30,303 nucleotides of DNA, from contig CAZVIQ010000005.1 of assembly GCA_964626795.1 (NCBI GenBank), positions 1-30,303 of the forward strand, read 5' to 3'. This document shows positions 8,133 through 16,050 of the stretch, in pieces. This stretch comes from RGIG1840 sp964626795. GTDB taxonomy: Bacteria > Bacillota_I > Bacilli_A > RF39 > UBA660. The notes under the pieces are model-generated. The model did no database searches, was not told the origin of the DNA, and saw only the letters and a program-made list of their open reading frames with translations. The position numbers and the translations under genes are program-made. Within the stretch, counting starts at the first letter, position 1, and each line of letters opens with the position of its first letter.

Positions 8133-8737
8133 TTATGAAAGAGTTATTTAATGAAATATTTGAAATAGCGTGGCCTACTATTGTTATAGTTCTTAGTATA
8201 GCAACAATTCTCAGAATATTTTACTTGAGACAGAATAAGAAGAAATTTGTTTTTCACCACGAATTTTCTCTTCTATTATTTTTGACATATATATTAATTT
8301 TATTTGAACTGTTAACATATCAGGATGTTCAAACTTTTGGAACTAATTTTATTCCATTTAGAGAAATACTCAGATATGATTTAGGTACATATGGTTTTTA
8401 TAGACAAGTTGTTGGAAATATTCTTTTATTCCTGCCATTCGGATTTTTTGTTTCAAAATATATAAAAGTCAATAAGATAGGAAGTATGTTTATTGTATCT
8501 CTTTTAGCAAGTACAATAATTGAAGCAGTACAGTATTTTATCGGAAGAATATTTGATATAGATGATATAATATTAAATGTATTAGGTGGTATACTTGGTT
8601 TTTTACTTTTTATAGGACTGGATGCTATAAAAAAGAAATTGCCTGCAGTATTTCAAAAGAACTTTATTTATAATATAATATCTTTAATATTTATAGTCTT
8701 AGCTATACTATATTTTCTAGGTCTATATACTTTTTAG
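8129..8737 (+). CDS. VanZ-family membrane protein
   Basis: The 202-residue protein has four to five membrane segments. VanZ-family landmarks are visible: NFIPFREILRY, NILLFLPFGFFVSKY, EAVQYFIGRIFDIDDIILNVLGGILG. Family members are linked to teicoplanin resistance or envelope functions, mostly without proven activity. Start 8129 overlaps the yqfD stop; ATG 8135 is an equally possible start two codons in. In B. subtilis phoH and yqfF follow yqfD; this VanZ gene occupies that position instead. The family call is firm, the role unknown. Confidence 0.85.
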   Translation: MIMKELFNEIFEIAWPTIVIVLSIATILRIFYLRQNKKKFVFHHEFSLLLFLTYILILFELLTYQDVQTFGTNFIPFREILRYDLGTYGFYRQVVGNILLFLPFGFFVSKYIKVNKIGSMFIVSLLASTIIEAVQYFIGRIFDIDDIILNVLGGILGFLLFIGLDAIKKKLPAVFQKNFIYNIISLIFIVLAILYFLGLYTF

Positions 8738-8744
8738 GTGACTT

Positions 8745-9185
8745 ATGGAAGATGTAGTATTTAATTTAACAGATGAAATAATAAATGAAGATGACTTAAT
8801 AAATGTAAGCAGTATAGTGTTTAGACTTTTAAATGTGGTTAATCCTGTATTTAATATAATAATTGTAGATGAAGATAAAATAAGAGAAATAAATAAAGTT
8901 TATCGTAATAAAGACTCAGTTACTGATGTTATATCATTTGCATTTGAAGAAAAAGATAATGAAATATATAAAGAATTCAGATTTTTAGGTGAAATATATA
9001 TATGTGCTAAAAGAGCTAAGGAACAGGCTGAAGAATATGATCATCCATTTAAAAGGGAAATATGTTATTTAACTGTTCATGGACTTTTACACTTACTTGG
9101 ATATGACCATATGAATGAATCAGATAAAAAAGTAATGAGAGATATGGAAGAGAAGGTGCTAAGTGAATATGATTGTCAAAGATAA
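8745..9185 (+). CDS. ybeY: Endoribonuclease YbeY (rRNA maturation factor)
   Basis: This single-strand zinc endoribonuclease takes part in 16S rRNA 3' maturation and ribosome quality control. The 146-residue protein contains the family's zinc motif HGLLHLLGYDH, with His112, His116 and His122. Upstream is the typical SVTDVISFAF core. AGGTGA lies correctly before ATG 8745. It overlaps the next gene, dgkA, matching B. subtilis order (yqfG-dgkA). Confidence 0.96.
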   Translation: MEDVVFNLTDEIINEDDLINVSSIVFRLLNVVNPVFNIIIVDEDKIREINKVYRNKDSVTDVISFAFEEKDNEIYKEFRFLGEIYICAKRAKEQAEEYDHPFKREICYLTVHGLLHLLGYDHMNESDKKVMRDMEEKVLSEYDCQR

Positions 9186-9552
9186 AAAACTTAGTATTAA
9201 AAGACTAAAAAATAGTTTTAGTTATGCATTTAAGGGAATAGGACATGCATTAAAATATGAACAGAACTTTAGAGTGCATATTTTTATTGCTATACTTGCT
9301 TTAGTGATGGGAATAGTATTTGGTATATCAAATATTGAATGGCTTATTCTATCACTTATAATTGGTTTAGTGCTTGCATTTGAACTTATTAATACAGCAC
9401 TTGAAGCAACAATAGATTTAGTAACCAGTGAGTTTAAAACACTAGCGAAGGTAGCTAAAGACACATCTTCTGCAGCAGTGTTGGTTCTTGCAATTACATC
9501 GATTATTATAGGATTAGTAATATTCTTACCAAAGATTATAGAACTTTTATAA
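9163..9552 (+). CDS. dgkA: Diacylglycerol/undecaprenol kinase DgkA
   Basis: This small membrane kinase phosphorylates undecaprenol (Gram-positive type) to supply the lipid carrier for wall synthesis. The 129-residue protein shows the amphipathic N-terminal helix with FKGIGHALKYEQNFRVH, three membrane segments, and the active-site helix ELINTALEATIDL (74-86). The preferred start is GTG 9163, 6 bases past the GG of AGAAGGTG. ATG 9169 is an alternative that removes two residues. It overlaps ybeY by 23 bases. A RhuM-family gene follows where cdd is expected. Confidence 0.93.
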   Translation: MNMIVKDKKLSIKRLKNSFSYAFKGIGHALKYEQNFRVHIFIAILALVMGIVFGISNIEWLILSLIIGLVLAFELINTALEATIDLVTSEFKTLAKVAKDTSSAAVLVLAITSIIIGLVIFLPKIIELL

Positions 9553-9569
9553 AATAGGAGAGGTATTTA

Positions 9570-10574
9570 ATGAGTGATAAAACTAGTGAAGAAAGCAATA
9601 TTTTCATATATAAAAATTCTGCTGAAAATACTAAAGTTGATGTTTTTGTTAAGGATGAAACAGTATGGTTAACTCAAACTCATATAGTTCAACTTTTTCA
9701 ATCAAGCAAATCTAATATTAGTGAACATATTACTGATATTTTTACTAAAGGTGAATTGGAAGAAAATTCAGTCGTTCGGAAATTCCGAACAACTGCTAAA
9801 GATGGTAAAAATTATAACGTAAAACATTATAATTTAGATGTTATTATAGCAGTTGGGTATAGAGTAAATTCAAAAATTGGAATAGATTTCAGAAAATGGG
9901 CTACAGAAATATTAAAATCTTATGCCATTAAAGGATTTGCTTTAGATGATGAAAGATTAAAAAAAGGAAATAATCCTTTATATTTTGAAGAATTACTAGA
10001 AAGAATTAAAGATATTAGAAGTAGTGAAAAACAGTTTTGGAGAAAAGTACTGGATATATATGCCACTTCAATTGATTATGATTCTAACAGTAAATTAACA
10101 ATAAAGTTTTTTAGAACTGTTCAAAATAAAATGCATTATGCAACACATGGAAATACTGCAGCAGAGATAATTTATAATAGAGTGAATAGCGAAAAAGGAA
10201 ATATAGGACTTATTAGTTTTACTGGAAGTTATCCTACTAGGAAAGATACAGAAATAGCAAAAAACTACTTGACATTAGAAGAGTTAAAGATATTAAATAA
10301 AATGGTATCAGCATATCTGGATGTTGCAGAATTACAGGCATTAAGAATGAAAACTATGACTATGAAAGATTGGATTCGAGAACTAGACAAATTTTTAACT
10401 ATGACCAGAAGTGATATTTTAAATAATAATGGTATAATATCTCATAAGAAAGCATTAGAAAAAGCTCATAAGGAATATGAAAAATATATTACTAAAACAT
10501 TAACGCCTGTAGAAAGAGATTATATAGAAATTATTAATAAAGAATTAAAAAACTTTAAGGAGGTAAATAAATGA
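9570..10574 (+). CDS. RhuM-family protein
   Basis: A 334-residue protein of the RhuM family (Virulence_RhuM, first named from Salmonella SPI-3). Family signatures are VWLTQTHIVQLFQSSKSNISEHI (a Bro/KilA-N-like helical DNA-binding segment, about 32-54), SVVRKFRTTAxDGK, and the very conserved HYNLDVIIAVGYRVNS (about 89-104). A helical C-terminal half has LTLEELKILNKMVSAYLDVAE. Its molecular function is unknown; homologs are patchy and often lie near mobile or defence genes. Here it lies inside the otherwise conserved ybeY-dgkA-cdd-era operon, 18 bases after dgkA with its own AGGAGAGG. Its TGA overlaps the cdd start by 4 bases. A perfect GC-rich palindrome lies inside (9774-9790). Base composition is like its neighbours, so any transfer is not recent or came from a similar genome. 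Confidence 0.88.
   Translation: MSDKTSEESNIFIYKNSAENTKVDVFVKDETVWLTQTHIVQLFQSSKSNISEHITDIFTKGELEENSVVRKFRTTAKDGKNYNVKHYNLDVIIAVGYRVNSKIGIDFRKWATEILKSYAIKGFALDDERLKKGNNPLYFEELLERIKDIRSSEKQFWRKVLDIYATSIDYDSNSKLTIKFFRTVQNKMHYATHGNTAAEIIYNRVNSEKGNIGLISFTGSYPTRKDTEIAKNYLTLEELKILNKMVSAYLDVAELQALRMKTMTMKDWIRELDKFLTMTRSDILNNNGIISHKKALEKAHKEYEKYITKTLTPVERDYIEIINKELKNFKEVNK
9774..9790. repeat. 17-bp perfect palindrome inside rhuM
   Basis: GTTCGGAA-A-TTCCGAAC has 8-bp arms around one central base and is notably GC-rich against its surroundings. It encodes part of the conserved VVRKFRT segment. It could be an operator-like site or simply codon constraint. Confidence 0.6.
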
Positions 10575-10951
10575 AAAATCAGTTAGAAGAATTATTAGAA
10601 AATAGTTATGCGCCATATTCTGGGTATCACTTTGCATGTATAGTGGAGGGTGAAAATGGCAGGTTTTATAAAGGTGTTAATGTAGAAAACGCATCTTATG
10701 GAGGAACAATATGTGCTGAAAGAAATGCTATTATGAACGCAGTATCAGATGGTGTTAGAAAGTTTAAAGCACTTTACTTAATGACAGATAAAGATGATAT
10801 ACTAATGCCTTGTCATTTGTGTAAACAGACTTTTTTAGAATTCTTTGATAAAGATGTTATATTTAACATTATGAATAAAAAAGGTGATATGAAAGTAATG
10901 ACTTTTGGAGAAATAATGTTTACAACATTCAGCAAGGAAGATATGAAATGA
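10571..10951 (+). CDS. cdd: Cytidine deaminase
   Basis: This cytosolic zinc enzyme deaminates (deoxy)cytidine to (deoxy)uridine in pyrimidine salvage. The 126-residue length is the homotetrameric type. The zinc and catalytic residues are in CAE (Cys48, Glu50) and PCHLC (Cys81, Cys84), where most homologs have PCGxC. NVENASYGGTICAERNA is the substrate-binding block. Its Shine-Dalgarno AAGGAGG lies inside the last codons of rhuM and its ATG overlaps the rhuM stop. It overlaps era by 4 bases (ATGA). Confidence 0.95.
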   Translation: MKNQLEELLENSYAPYSGYHFACIVEGENGRFYKGVNVENASYGGTICAERNAIMNAVSDGVRKFKALYLMTDKDDILMPCHLCKQTFLEFFDKDVIFNIMNKKGDMKVMTFGEIMFTTFSKEDMK

Positions 10952-11835
10952 GAAGTGGCTTTGTTAGTTTAATTGGAAGACCTAATGTAGGAAAAAGTAC
11001 TCTTTTGAATACAATTTTACAAGATAAAATATCTATAATATCTTCAAAACCACAGACAACTAGAAATTTAATACAAGGAATTTATAATGAAGAAGAAACG
11101 CAGATTGTATTTGTAGATACTCCGGGAATTCATAAGCCTACACATAAACTTGGGACAAGACTTAATTATCAGTCTTATTTTTCAATGAATGATGTAGACA
11201 TAGTTTTATTTTTAATAGATGGAAGTGAATCATTTGGAGGGGGAGATGCTTATGTTATCGACCTGCTTAAGAATCTTGATAAAACAATAATTCTTGTTAT
11301 TAATAAAATAGACAAGCTTACTGATGATGAAATACTTCTTAAAATTGAAGAATACAGAGGCCTGTTTGATTTTACAGAAATTGTTCCAGTATCGGCTAGA
11401 AATAATGATAATGTGAATAGATTAATAGAAATAATAAAGAATTATCTTCCAGATACAGTTAAATATTTTCCGAATGATGATAAAACCAGTGCGACAGATG
11501 AATTTAGAATATGTGAAATAGTAAGAGAAAAAATACTAGAACTTACTAATGATGAAGTTCCTTATTCTGTGACTTGTCTTTTAACAAATTTATCTAAAGA
11601 GAAAGATATAATTAAAATAGCTGTAGATATAATTGTGGATAGAGATGCTTTAAAAAAGATAATCATTGGCAAAAAAGGTGCAATGCTTAAAGAAATAGGT
11701 ACAAATGCCAGATTAGATTTGGAAAAAATGCTTAATAAAAAAGTTTATTTAGAATTATATGTTAAAACATTAAAAAAATGGAGAGATAAAGATAAGCTTT
11801 TAAATGAACTTGGATTTAATAATGAAAATCTTTGA
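10948..11835 (+). CDS. era: GTPase Era
   Basis: This ribosome-assembly GTPase binds the 3' end of 16S rRNA. The 295-residue protein has the G1 motif GRPNVGKST (10-18), G3 DTPG (57-60), G4 NKID (119-122), a G5 SA at 149-150, and a C-terminal KH domain with GKKG (241-244). It overlaps cdd by 4 bases and is followed by yqzL and recO, exactly the Bacillus arrangement. Confidence 0.97.
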   Translation: MRSGFVSLIGRPNVGKSTLLNTILQDKISIISSKPQTTRNLIQGIYNEEETQIVFVDTPGIHKPTHKLGTRLNYQSYFSMNDVDIVLFLIDGSESFGGGDAYVIDLLKNLDKTIILVINKIDKLTDDEILLKIEEYRGLFDFTEIVPVSARNNDNVNRLIEIIKNYLPDTVKYFPNDDKTSATDEFRICEIVREKILELTNDEVPYSVTCLLTNLSKEKDIIKIAVDIIVDRDALKKIIIGKKGAMLKEIGTNARLDLEKMLNKKVYLELYVKTLKKWRDKDKLLNELGFNNENL

Positions 11836-11881
11836 ATAAATTTTCAAATTATTCATCAATATATAGTAAGAGGTGAATAAA

Positions 11882-11977
11882 ATGAAAAACAAATATTGGG
11901 AAGATTTTAAAAAATCAGGTAAAGTAGAGGATTATTTAAAATATAGAAAGGGCAGTAAGAAAGAAGAAAATCAGTAA
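11882..11977 (+). CDS. yqzL: YqzL-family small protein
   Basis: A 31-residue frame from ATG 11882 to TAA 11977, preceded by AGAGGTGA. It encodes a short product with a W-x-x-F-x-x-(S/T)-G-x-(V/I)-x-x-Y-L pattern (YWEDFKKSGKVEDYLKYRK). This matches the small YqzL proteins that sit between era and recO in Bacilli; their function is unknown. The position in the operon is as informative as the sequence. The AAGAAAG near its end could pair with CTTTCTT downstream, a weak attenuator-like hairpin before recO. Confidence 0.75.
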   Translation: MKNKYWEDFKKSGKVEDYLKYRKGSKKEENQ

Positions 11978-11998
11978 AACTTTCTTTTTCTTTGAAGT

Positions 11999-12727
11999 AT
12001 GAAGGTAATAAGTGTAGAAGGATTTGTATTAAGTAGTATAAATTACAGGGAGAGTAGCAAGATACTTAATATATTTACTAAGGAATATGGAATAATAGGT
12101 GTAATATCAAAAGCTTGTAAGACACCTAAATGTAAATTAAAGAATGTAAGTGAAAATTTTACATATGCAACTTTTCATATGTACTTTAATGAAGGAAAGC
12201 TTTCTACTTTAATCGGAGCTGATCCGATAAATTACTTTTTAAATATCAGAAGTGATATTATTAAAGTGGCTTTTTTAACTTATATAAGTGAACTTACTAA
12301 AGAAGTATATAAAGAAAGTCAAAGTCCAGAAATATATGATATGTTTATCAGTTCACTATTGAAAATTGAAGAAGGTTTAAATCCTGTCGTGATAACAAAT
12401 ATTTTAGAACTGAAATACCTTTATTATATTGGAGTAGGTCTTAATCTGAATGAATGTGTTGTATGTGGCAGAAAAAGCATTTTAACATTATCCTTTTATA
12501 AAGGAGGATATATTTGTTCGTTCTGTAAAACAAATGAAAAAATATACGATGAAAAAGTACTTAAAATGTTAAAACTTTATTACTATGTAGATATTAATAA
12601 AATAAGTGAGCTTAAAATAAATGAGAAAGTTATTAGTGAAGTAGATAACATACTTACAGAATACTATAGTCATTTTACAGGTTTATATTTAAAAAGTAAG
12701 AAATTCTTAGAGACATTAAAAAAATAG
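11999..12727 (+). CDS. recO: DNA repair protein RecO
   Basis: RecO works with RecR and RecF to load RecA on SSB-coated single-stranded DNA. The 242-residue protein has an N-terminal OB fold (VEGFVLSSINYRESSKILNIFTKEYG), a helical middle, and a zinc finger with Cys153, Cys156, Cys173 and Cys176. It is last in the operon. The ATG lacks a strong Shine-Dalgarno (only TTTGAAG), so coupling to yqzL translation is possible. A strong terminator overlaps the stop. Confidence 0.93.
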   Translation: MKVISVEGFVLSSINYRESSKILNIFTKEYGIIGVISKACKTPKCKLKNVSENFTYATFHMYFNEGKLSTLIGADPINYFLNIRSDIIKVAFLTYISELTKEVYKESQSPEIYDMFISSLLKIEEGLNPVVITNILELKYLYYIGVGLNLNECVVCGRKSILTLSFYKGGYICSFCKTNEKIYDEKVLKMLKLYYYVDINKISELKINEKVISEVDNILTEYYSHFTGLYLKSKKFLETLKK

Positions 12728-12746
12728 TTCATTTGAACTATTTTTT
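12722..12746. terminator. Bidirectional terminator between recO and XRE gene
   Basis: A 10-bp perfect stem AAATAGTTCA/TGAACTATTT with a 2-base loop has a T run on the right and an A run on the left. It can end both convergent transcripts. Confidence 0.85.
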
Positions 12747-12999
12747 AGTCTTCTTTAATTAATAAATCAATACTTACTTCCAAGACAGTTGCTATTTTAT
12801 AAAGAGTTTGAACGGAAAAACCAATTTTACCTTTTCCTGTTTCTATTCTTCTCATAAAGTCGTATGAAATCTCTGCTCTTAGAGCAAGTTGTTCTTGAGT
12901 AAGATTTTTTATTTTTCTATATTTTCTAATATTTTTAGCTATAACTTCTTTAATATTTGAGTTAAAGTTATAAAATTTTTCTTCTTCAATATAAATCAT
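12745..12999 (-). CDS. Small XRE-family HTH regulator
   Basis: An 84-residue cytosolic protein with one helix-turn-helix domain: NIRKYRKIKNLTQEQLALRAEIS, then MRRIETGKGKIGFSVQTLYKIATVLEV. It resembles HTH_3/Xre repressors and carries nothing else. An in-frame GTG at 13008 exists, but AGGTG is correctly spaced for the ATG ending at 12999. Its promoter lies toward or in the adjoining assembly gap. Its target is unknown. Confidence 0.85.
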   Translation of the reverse strand: MIYIEEEKFYNFNSNIKEVIAKNIRKYRKIKNLTQEQLALRAEISYDFMRRIETGKGKIGFSVQTLYKIATVLEVSIDLLIKED

Positions 13000-13067
13000 A
13001 CTTAACACCTAGCTAATTATCTCATTTTTAAACATTTATTGTAGTGACCTGTAATTACCATTTTTAT

Positions 13068-13167
13068 NNNNNNNNNNNNNNNNNNNNNNNNNNNNNNNNN
13101 NNNNNNNNNNNNNNNNNNNNNNNNNNNNNNNNNNNNNNNNNNNNNNNNNNNNNNNNNNNNNNNNNNN
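13068..13167. other. Assembly gap (100 N)
   Basis: Exactly 100 N, a conventional placeholder, so the true size is unknown. It lies between the XRE promoter region and the glyS leader. Confidence 0.98.
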
Positions 13168-13191
13168 AAATAGTAATAAGTAACAAAAGTA

Positions 13192-13220
13192 TTGAAATAT
13201 TATAAAATATATAATATAAT
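13192..13220 (+). promoter_or_regulatory. Promoter for the glyS leader
   Basis: TTGAAA (13192-13197), a 17-base spacer and perfect TATAAT (13215-13220). A start near 13227 would give a leader with only about 75 bases before the T-box motif. Confidence 0.55.
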
Positions 13221-13226
13221 CATATC

Positions 13227-13352
13227 ATTATATTGAAAAGCGATGACTTAGCTTGGAAAACTAATAGCTATATAATCAAGAGAGATTCTTTTAGAATAAT
13301 CTAGGTGGAACCGCGGGCTTTGCTCGTCCTAGAGAAAATCTAAAAGTTTTTT
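13227..13352 (+). promoter_or_regulatory. T-box leader of glyS, compact
   Basis: The T-box motif AGGTGGAACCGCG (13303-13315) matches the consensus that pairs with the uncharged tRNA acceptor end. The terminator pairs CTTTTAGA (13288-13295) with TCTAAAAG (13339-13346), with an inner TCTAGG/CCTAGA helix, and ends in six T. Uncharged tRNA-Gly should favour the antiterminator. Upstream, GCGATGA (13239-13245) resembles the usual 5' base of Stem I. Only one short hairpin follows (UAGC-UUGG, AAAA loop, CUAA-UA-GCUA). I cannot place a canonical Stem I with distal loop or a clear GGN specifier. Confidence 0.85.
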
Positions 13353-13373
13353 ATTTATAAGGAGGAAAAAAAT

Positions 13374-14741
13374 ATGAATATGGATAAAATGGTTAACTTA
13401 TGTAAAACTTATGGTTTTATATATCAAGGGAGTGAAATTTACGGTGGTCTTGCAAACACTTGGGATTTTGGTCCACTTGGAGTAGAACTTAAAAACAATT
13501 TAAAGAAAGCTTGGTTAAAGAAGTTTGTACAAGAGGATCCTAATAACGTAGGACTTGACAGCGCAATTTTGATGAATCCAAAAACATGGGAAGCTTCAGG
13601 ACACTTAAAAACATTTTCTGATCCACTTATAGACTGTAGAGAATGTAAAACAAGACATCGTGCAGACAAACTTATAAATGAATTTACTAATTCTGAATTG
13701 GGAGATAAGATGACTGATGAGGAAAGAATAGAATACATAAGGGAAAAAGTGGTTCCATGTCCTAACTGCGGTAAGAATAATTTTACCGATATTAGAAAAT
13801 TTAATCTAATGTTTAAAACCTTTCAGGGTGTTACTGAAGATGCTAAAAGCACAATTTATTTAAGACCAGAAACTGCACAGGGTATATTTACAAACTTTCT
13901 TAATGTACAAAGAAGTATGAGACTTAAAATACCTTTTGGTATAGGTCAGGTTGGTAAAAGCTTCAGAAACGAAATAACACCAGGTAACTTTATTTTTAGA
14001 GTTAGAGAATTTGAACAAATGGAACTTGAATTTTTCTGTAAACCAGGTACTGAACTGGAATGGTTTGCGTACTATAAAGAATATTGTAAAAACTTCTTAA
14101 TTGGTTTAGGTATTAAAGAAGAAAATTTAAGACTTCGTGATCATTCAAAAGAAGAGCTTAGTTTCTACAGTAATGCTACAACAGATATAGAATATTTATT
14201 TCCATTTGGATGGGGTGAACTTTGGGGAATAGCTAGTAGAACTTCTTATGATTTAACTCAACATCAGGAATTTTCAGGAGTTAAACAGGAATATACAGAT
14301 CCAGAAACAAATGAAAAATACATTCCATATGTTGTTGAACCAAGTCTAGGTGTAGAAAGATTGGTTTTAACAGTACTTTGTGATGCATATGGAGAAGAAA
14401 CTCTTGAAAACGATACAAGAGAAGTAATGCACTTTAATCCTTTTATAGCACCATATAAAGCAGCAATTCTGCCATTAGTAAAAAAATACCATAGTGAAAA
14501 AGCAGATGAAGTTTATAATACTTTATCTAAATTATTTATGTGTACTTATGATGAATCAGGTAGTATTGGTAAAAGATATAGAAGACAGGATATAATTGGT
14601 ACACCTTACTGTATCACTATAGATGATGAAACTATAAATAATAATACGGTTACTGTAAGAGATAGAGACACTATGAAACAAGAAACTTTAAAAATAGAAG
14701 AACTTGAAAACTTTATATACAATAAACTTAAAGAATATTAA
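13374..14741 (+). CDS. glyS: Glycyl-tRNA synthetase, single-chain dimeric type
   Basis: This class II synthetase charges tRNA-Gly in the cytosol. The 455-residue protein is of the alpha-2 (eukaryote/archaea/Mollicutes/Staphylococcus) type, not the bacterial two-subunit GlyQ/GlyS of B. subtilis. It shows WDFGPLGVELKNNL, an inserted zinc-like site (Cys88, Cys91, Cys129, Cys132), RPETAQG (164-170), motif 2 FRNEI near 197 with REFEQME, and motif 3 PSLGVERL (323-330). AAGGAGG precedes ATG 13374. Transcription is controlled by the T-box leader upstream. Confidence 0.97.
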   Translation: MNMDKMVNLCKTYGFIYQGSEIYGGLANTWDFGPLGVELKNNLKKAWLKKFVQEDPNNVGLDSAILMNPKTWEASGHLKTFSDPLIDCRECKTRHRADKLINEFTNSELGDKMTDEERIEYIREKVVPCPNCGKNNFTDIRKFNLMFKTFQGVTEDAKSTIYLRPETAQGIFTNFLNVQRSMRLKIPFGIGQVGKSFRNEITPGNFIFRVREFEQMELEFFCKPGTELEWFAYYKEYCKNFLIGLGIKEENLRLRDHSKEELSFYSNATTDIEYLFPFGWGELWGIASRTSYDLTQHQEFSGVKQEYTDPETNEKYIPYVVEPSLGVERLVLTVLCDAYGEETLENDTREVMHFNPFIAPYKAAILPLVKKYHSEKADEVYNTLSKLFMCTYDESGSIGKRYRRQDIIGTPYCITIDDETINNNTVTVRDRDTMKQETLKIEELENFIYNKLKEY

Positions 14742-14750
14742 AACAATTTA

Positions 14751-14781
14751 AAATAAAAGCGATATTTCGCTTTTATTTTTT
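14751..14781. terminator. Bidirectional terminator glyS/ugtP
   Basis: A 12-bp perfect stem AAATAAAAGCGA/TCGCTTTTATTT with a TATT loop is followed by T. It lies between the convergent glyS and glycosyltransferase genes and extends into the end of the latter. Confidence 0.88.
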
Positions 14782-15921
14782 GTTTAATAATTTTTGAGAT
14801 AATTTATATAATTTTATTACTGAAGTATTTCTTTCATACTTATTTAAATTATTAACCATGTTTTGTAAAATGTTAGGATTTTTAATAATTTTCTTCATGT
14901 TTTTCTTAAATTTAATAATATTCTTATTATTAATCGCGACGCCTTTTGCAACTAAAAATCTTGCGTTGTAATTTTCAGGGCCTCCAGCACCTGGAATAAG
15001 CATCATAGGTTTCTTTAATTCAAGACATTCTGTGATACTAAGTCCTCCGGGTTTTGTAACAACTAAATCTGAAATATTAATTAAATTATTAACATCATTA
15101 GTAAAAGGAAGTATTAATACATTTTTATATTTATTTTCACTTATAAGTTCTTCACATTTCAGTTTTACTTTTTCGTTTTTACCACAAAACATTATTACTT
15201 GAACATTATATCTTTTTTTAAGAAATGATTTTAAGTATTCATAACTTACAATTGATCCGGCACTTCCATTTAAAAAAGATATTATTGGTAAATCTTTTTT
15301 AAGATTATAATTTAAATAAGTGCTTTCTTTTATAAGCTTGGCATTCATAAATTTTTCTGATAAAGGGATACCAAAAGGATAAATTTTATTCTTATTATAT
15401 CCTTTATTAACGAGTTCACGTTTAATTATTTCATTTCCTACTATTAAAGCGTCTTCATTTTTAAAGTTTTTCATCCAGAATTCATGTGATCTATAATCCG
15501 TTAAAACAGTGATTAATTTTGAATTAATATATCCTTCTTTGTTATATTTTGCTATTAAAGTACTTGCAAAAAAATGAGTGGAAATAGTTAGATCTGGATT
15601 AAACTCTTTTATTATATCAATAAGTAGTTTTTGATTATATAAATCATTTGTTACTCTATTATAAGGTAAAGAACTTATTTTATAATCAAATAATTTATAA
15701 AATATAGAAAATACTAAACTTGCTTTCTGATTATGGTTAAGGTTTAAATTAAAAAGGCTCTCACTTATTTTCCCAAACAAGCTATTATAATCACTTAAAT
15801 CAATTATTTTTATTATATAGTCGTTTTTTTGTGATTCAAAATAACTTTGTATATATTTGGCTGCTGATTTATGACCAGAACCATAAGAGGCATATGCTAA
15901 TAATATTTTCTTTTTTTCCAT
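14773..15921 (-). CDS. UgtP/MGDG-synthase-like glycosyltransferase
   Basis: A GT28-family enzyme that adds sugar from UDP-sugar to diacylglycerol, giving glycolipid anchors, probably at the inner membrane face. The 382-residue protein starts with the family motif AYASYGSGHKSAA (GSGH at 14-17). It contains ISTHFFAS and VLTDYRSHEFW in the MGDG-synthase N-domain. The C-domain has the nucleotide-sugar signature SDLVVTKPGGLSITECLELKKP, then GPENYNARFLVAKG. An in-frame GTG at 15930 is possible, but AAGGTGA is spaced for the ATG ending at 15921. Sugar and processivity cannot be read from sequence. Confidence 0.88.
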   Translation of the reverse strand: MEKKKILLAYASYGSGHKSAAKYIQSYFESQKNDYIIKIIDLSDYNSLFGKISESLFNLNLNHNQKASLVFSIFYKLFDYKISSLPYNRVTNDLYNQKLLIDIIKEFNPDLTISTHFFASTLIAKYNKEGYINSKLITVLTDYRSHEFWMKNFKNEDALIVGNEIIKRELVNKGYNKNKIYPFGIPLSEKFMNAKLIKESTYLNYNLKKDLPIISFLNGSAGSIVSYEYLKSFLKKRYNVQVIMFCGKNEKVKLKCEELISENKYKNVLILPFTNDVNNLINISDLVVTKPGGLSITECLELKKPMMLIPGAGGPENYNARFLVAKGVAINNKNIIKFKKNMKKIIKNPNILQNMVNNLNKYERNTSVIKLYKLSQKLLNKK

Positions 15922-15941
15922 AATGTTCACCTTATAAATAT

Positions 15942-15970
15942 AGTATACTTCAAAATTATTAATTCTACAA
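15942..15970 (-). promoter_or_regulatory. Promoter of the ugtP-like gene
   Basis: On the minus strand TTGTAG (15970-15965), 17 bases, TATACT (15947-15942). It lies just upstream of the Shine-Dalgarno. Confidence 0.5.
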
Positions 15971-16002
15971 TGAAAAAGAAATCGTTTTTACACAAATTCC
16001 AG

Positions 16003-16031
16003 TTGAAATGTATATAAATCTTTGATATAAT
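16003..16031 (+). promoter_or_regulatory. Promoter of tRNA-Met
   Basis: TTGAAA (16003-16008), 17 bases, TATAAT (16026-16031) with a TG extended -10 element, ending 19 bases before the tRNA. Confidence 0.75.
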
Positions 16032-16050
16032 ATCTTTGCTTACTTGAAAT

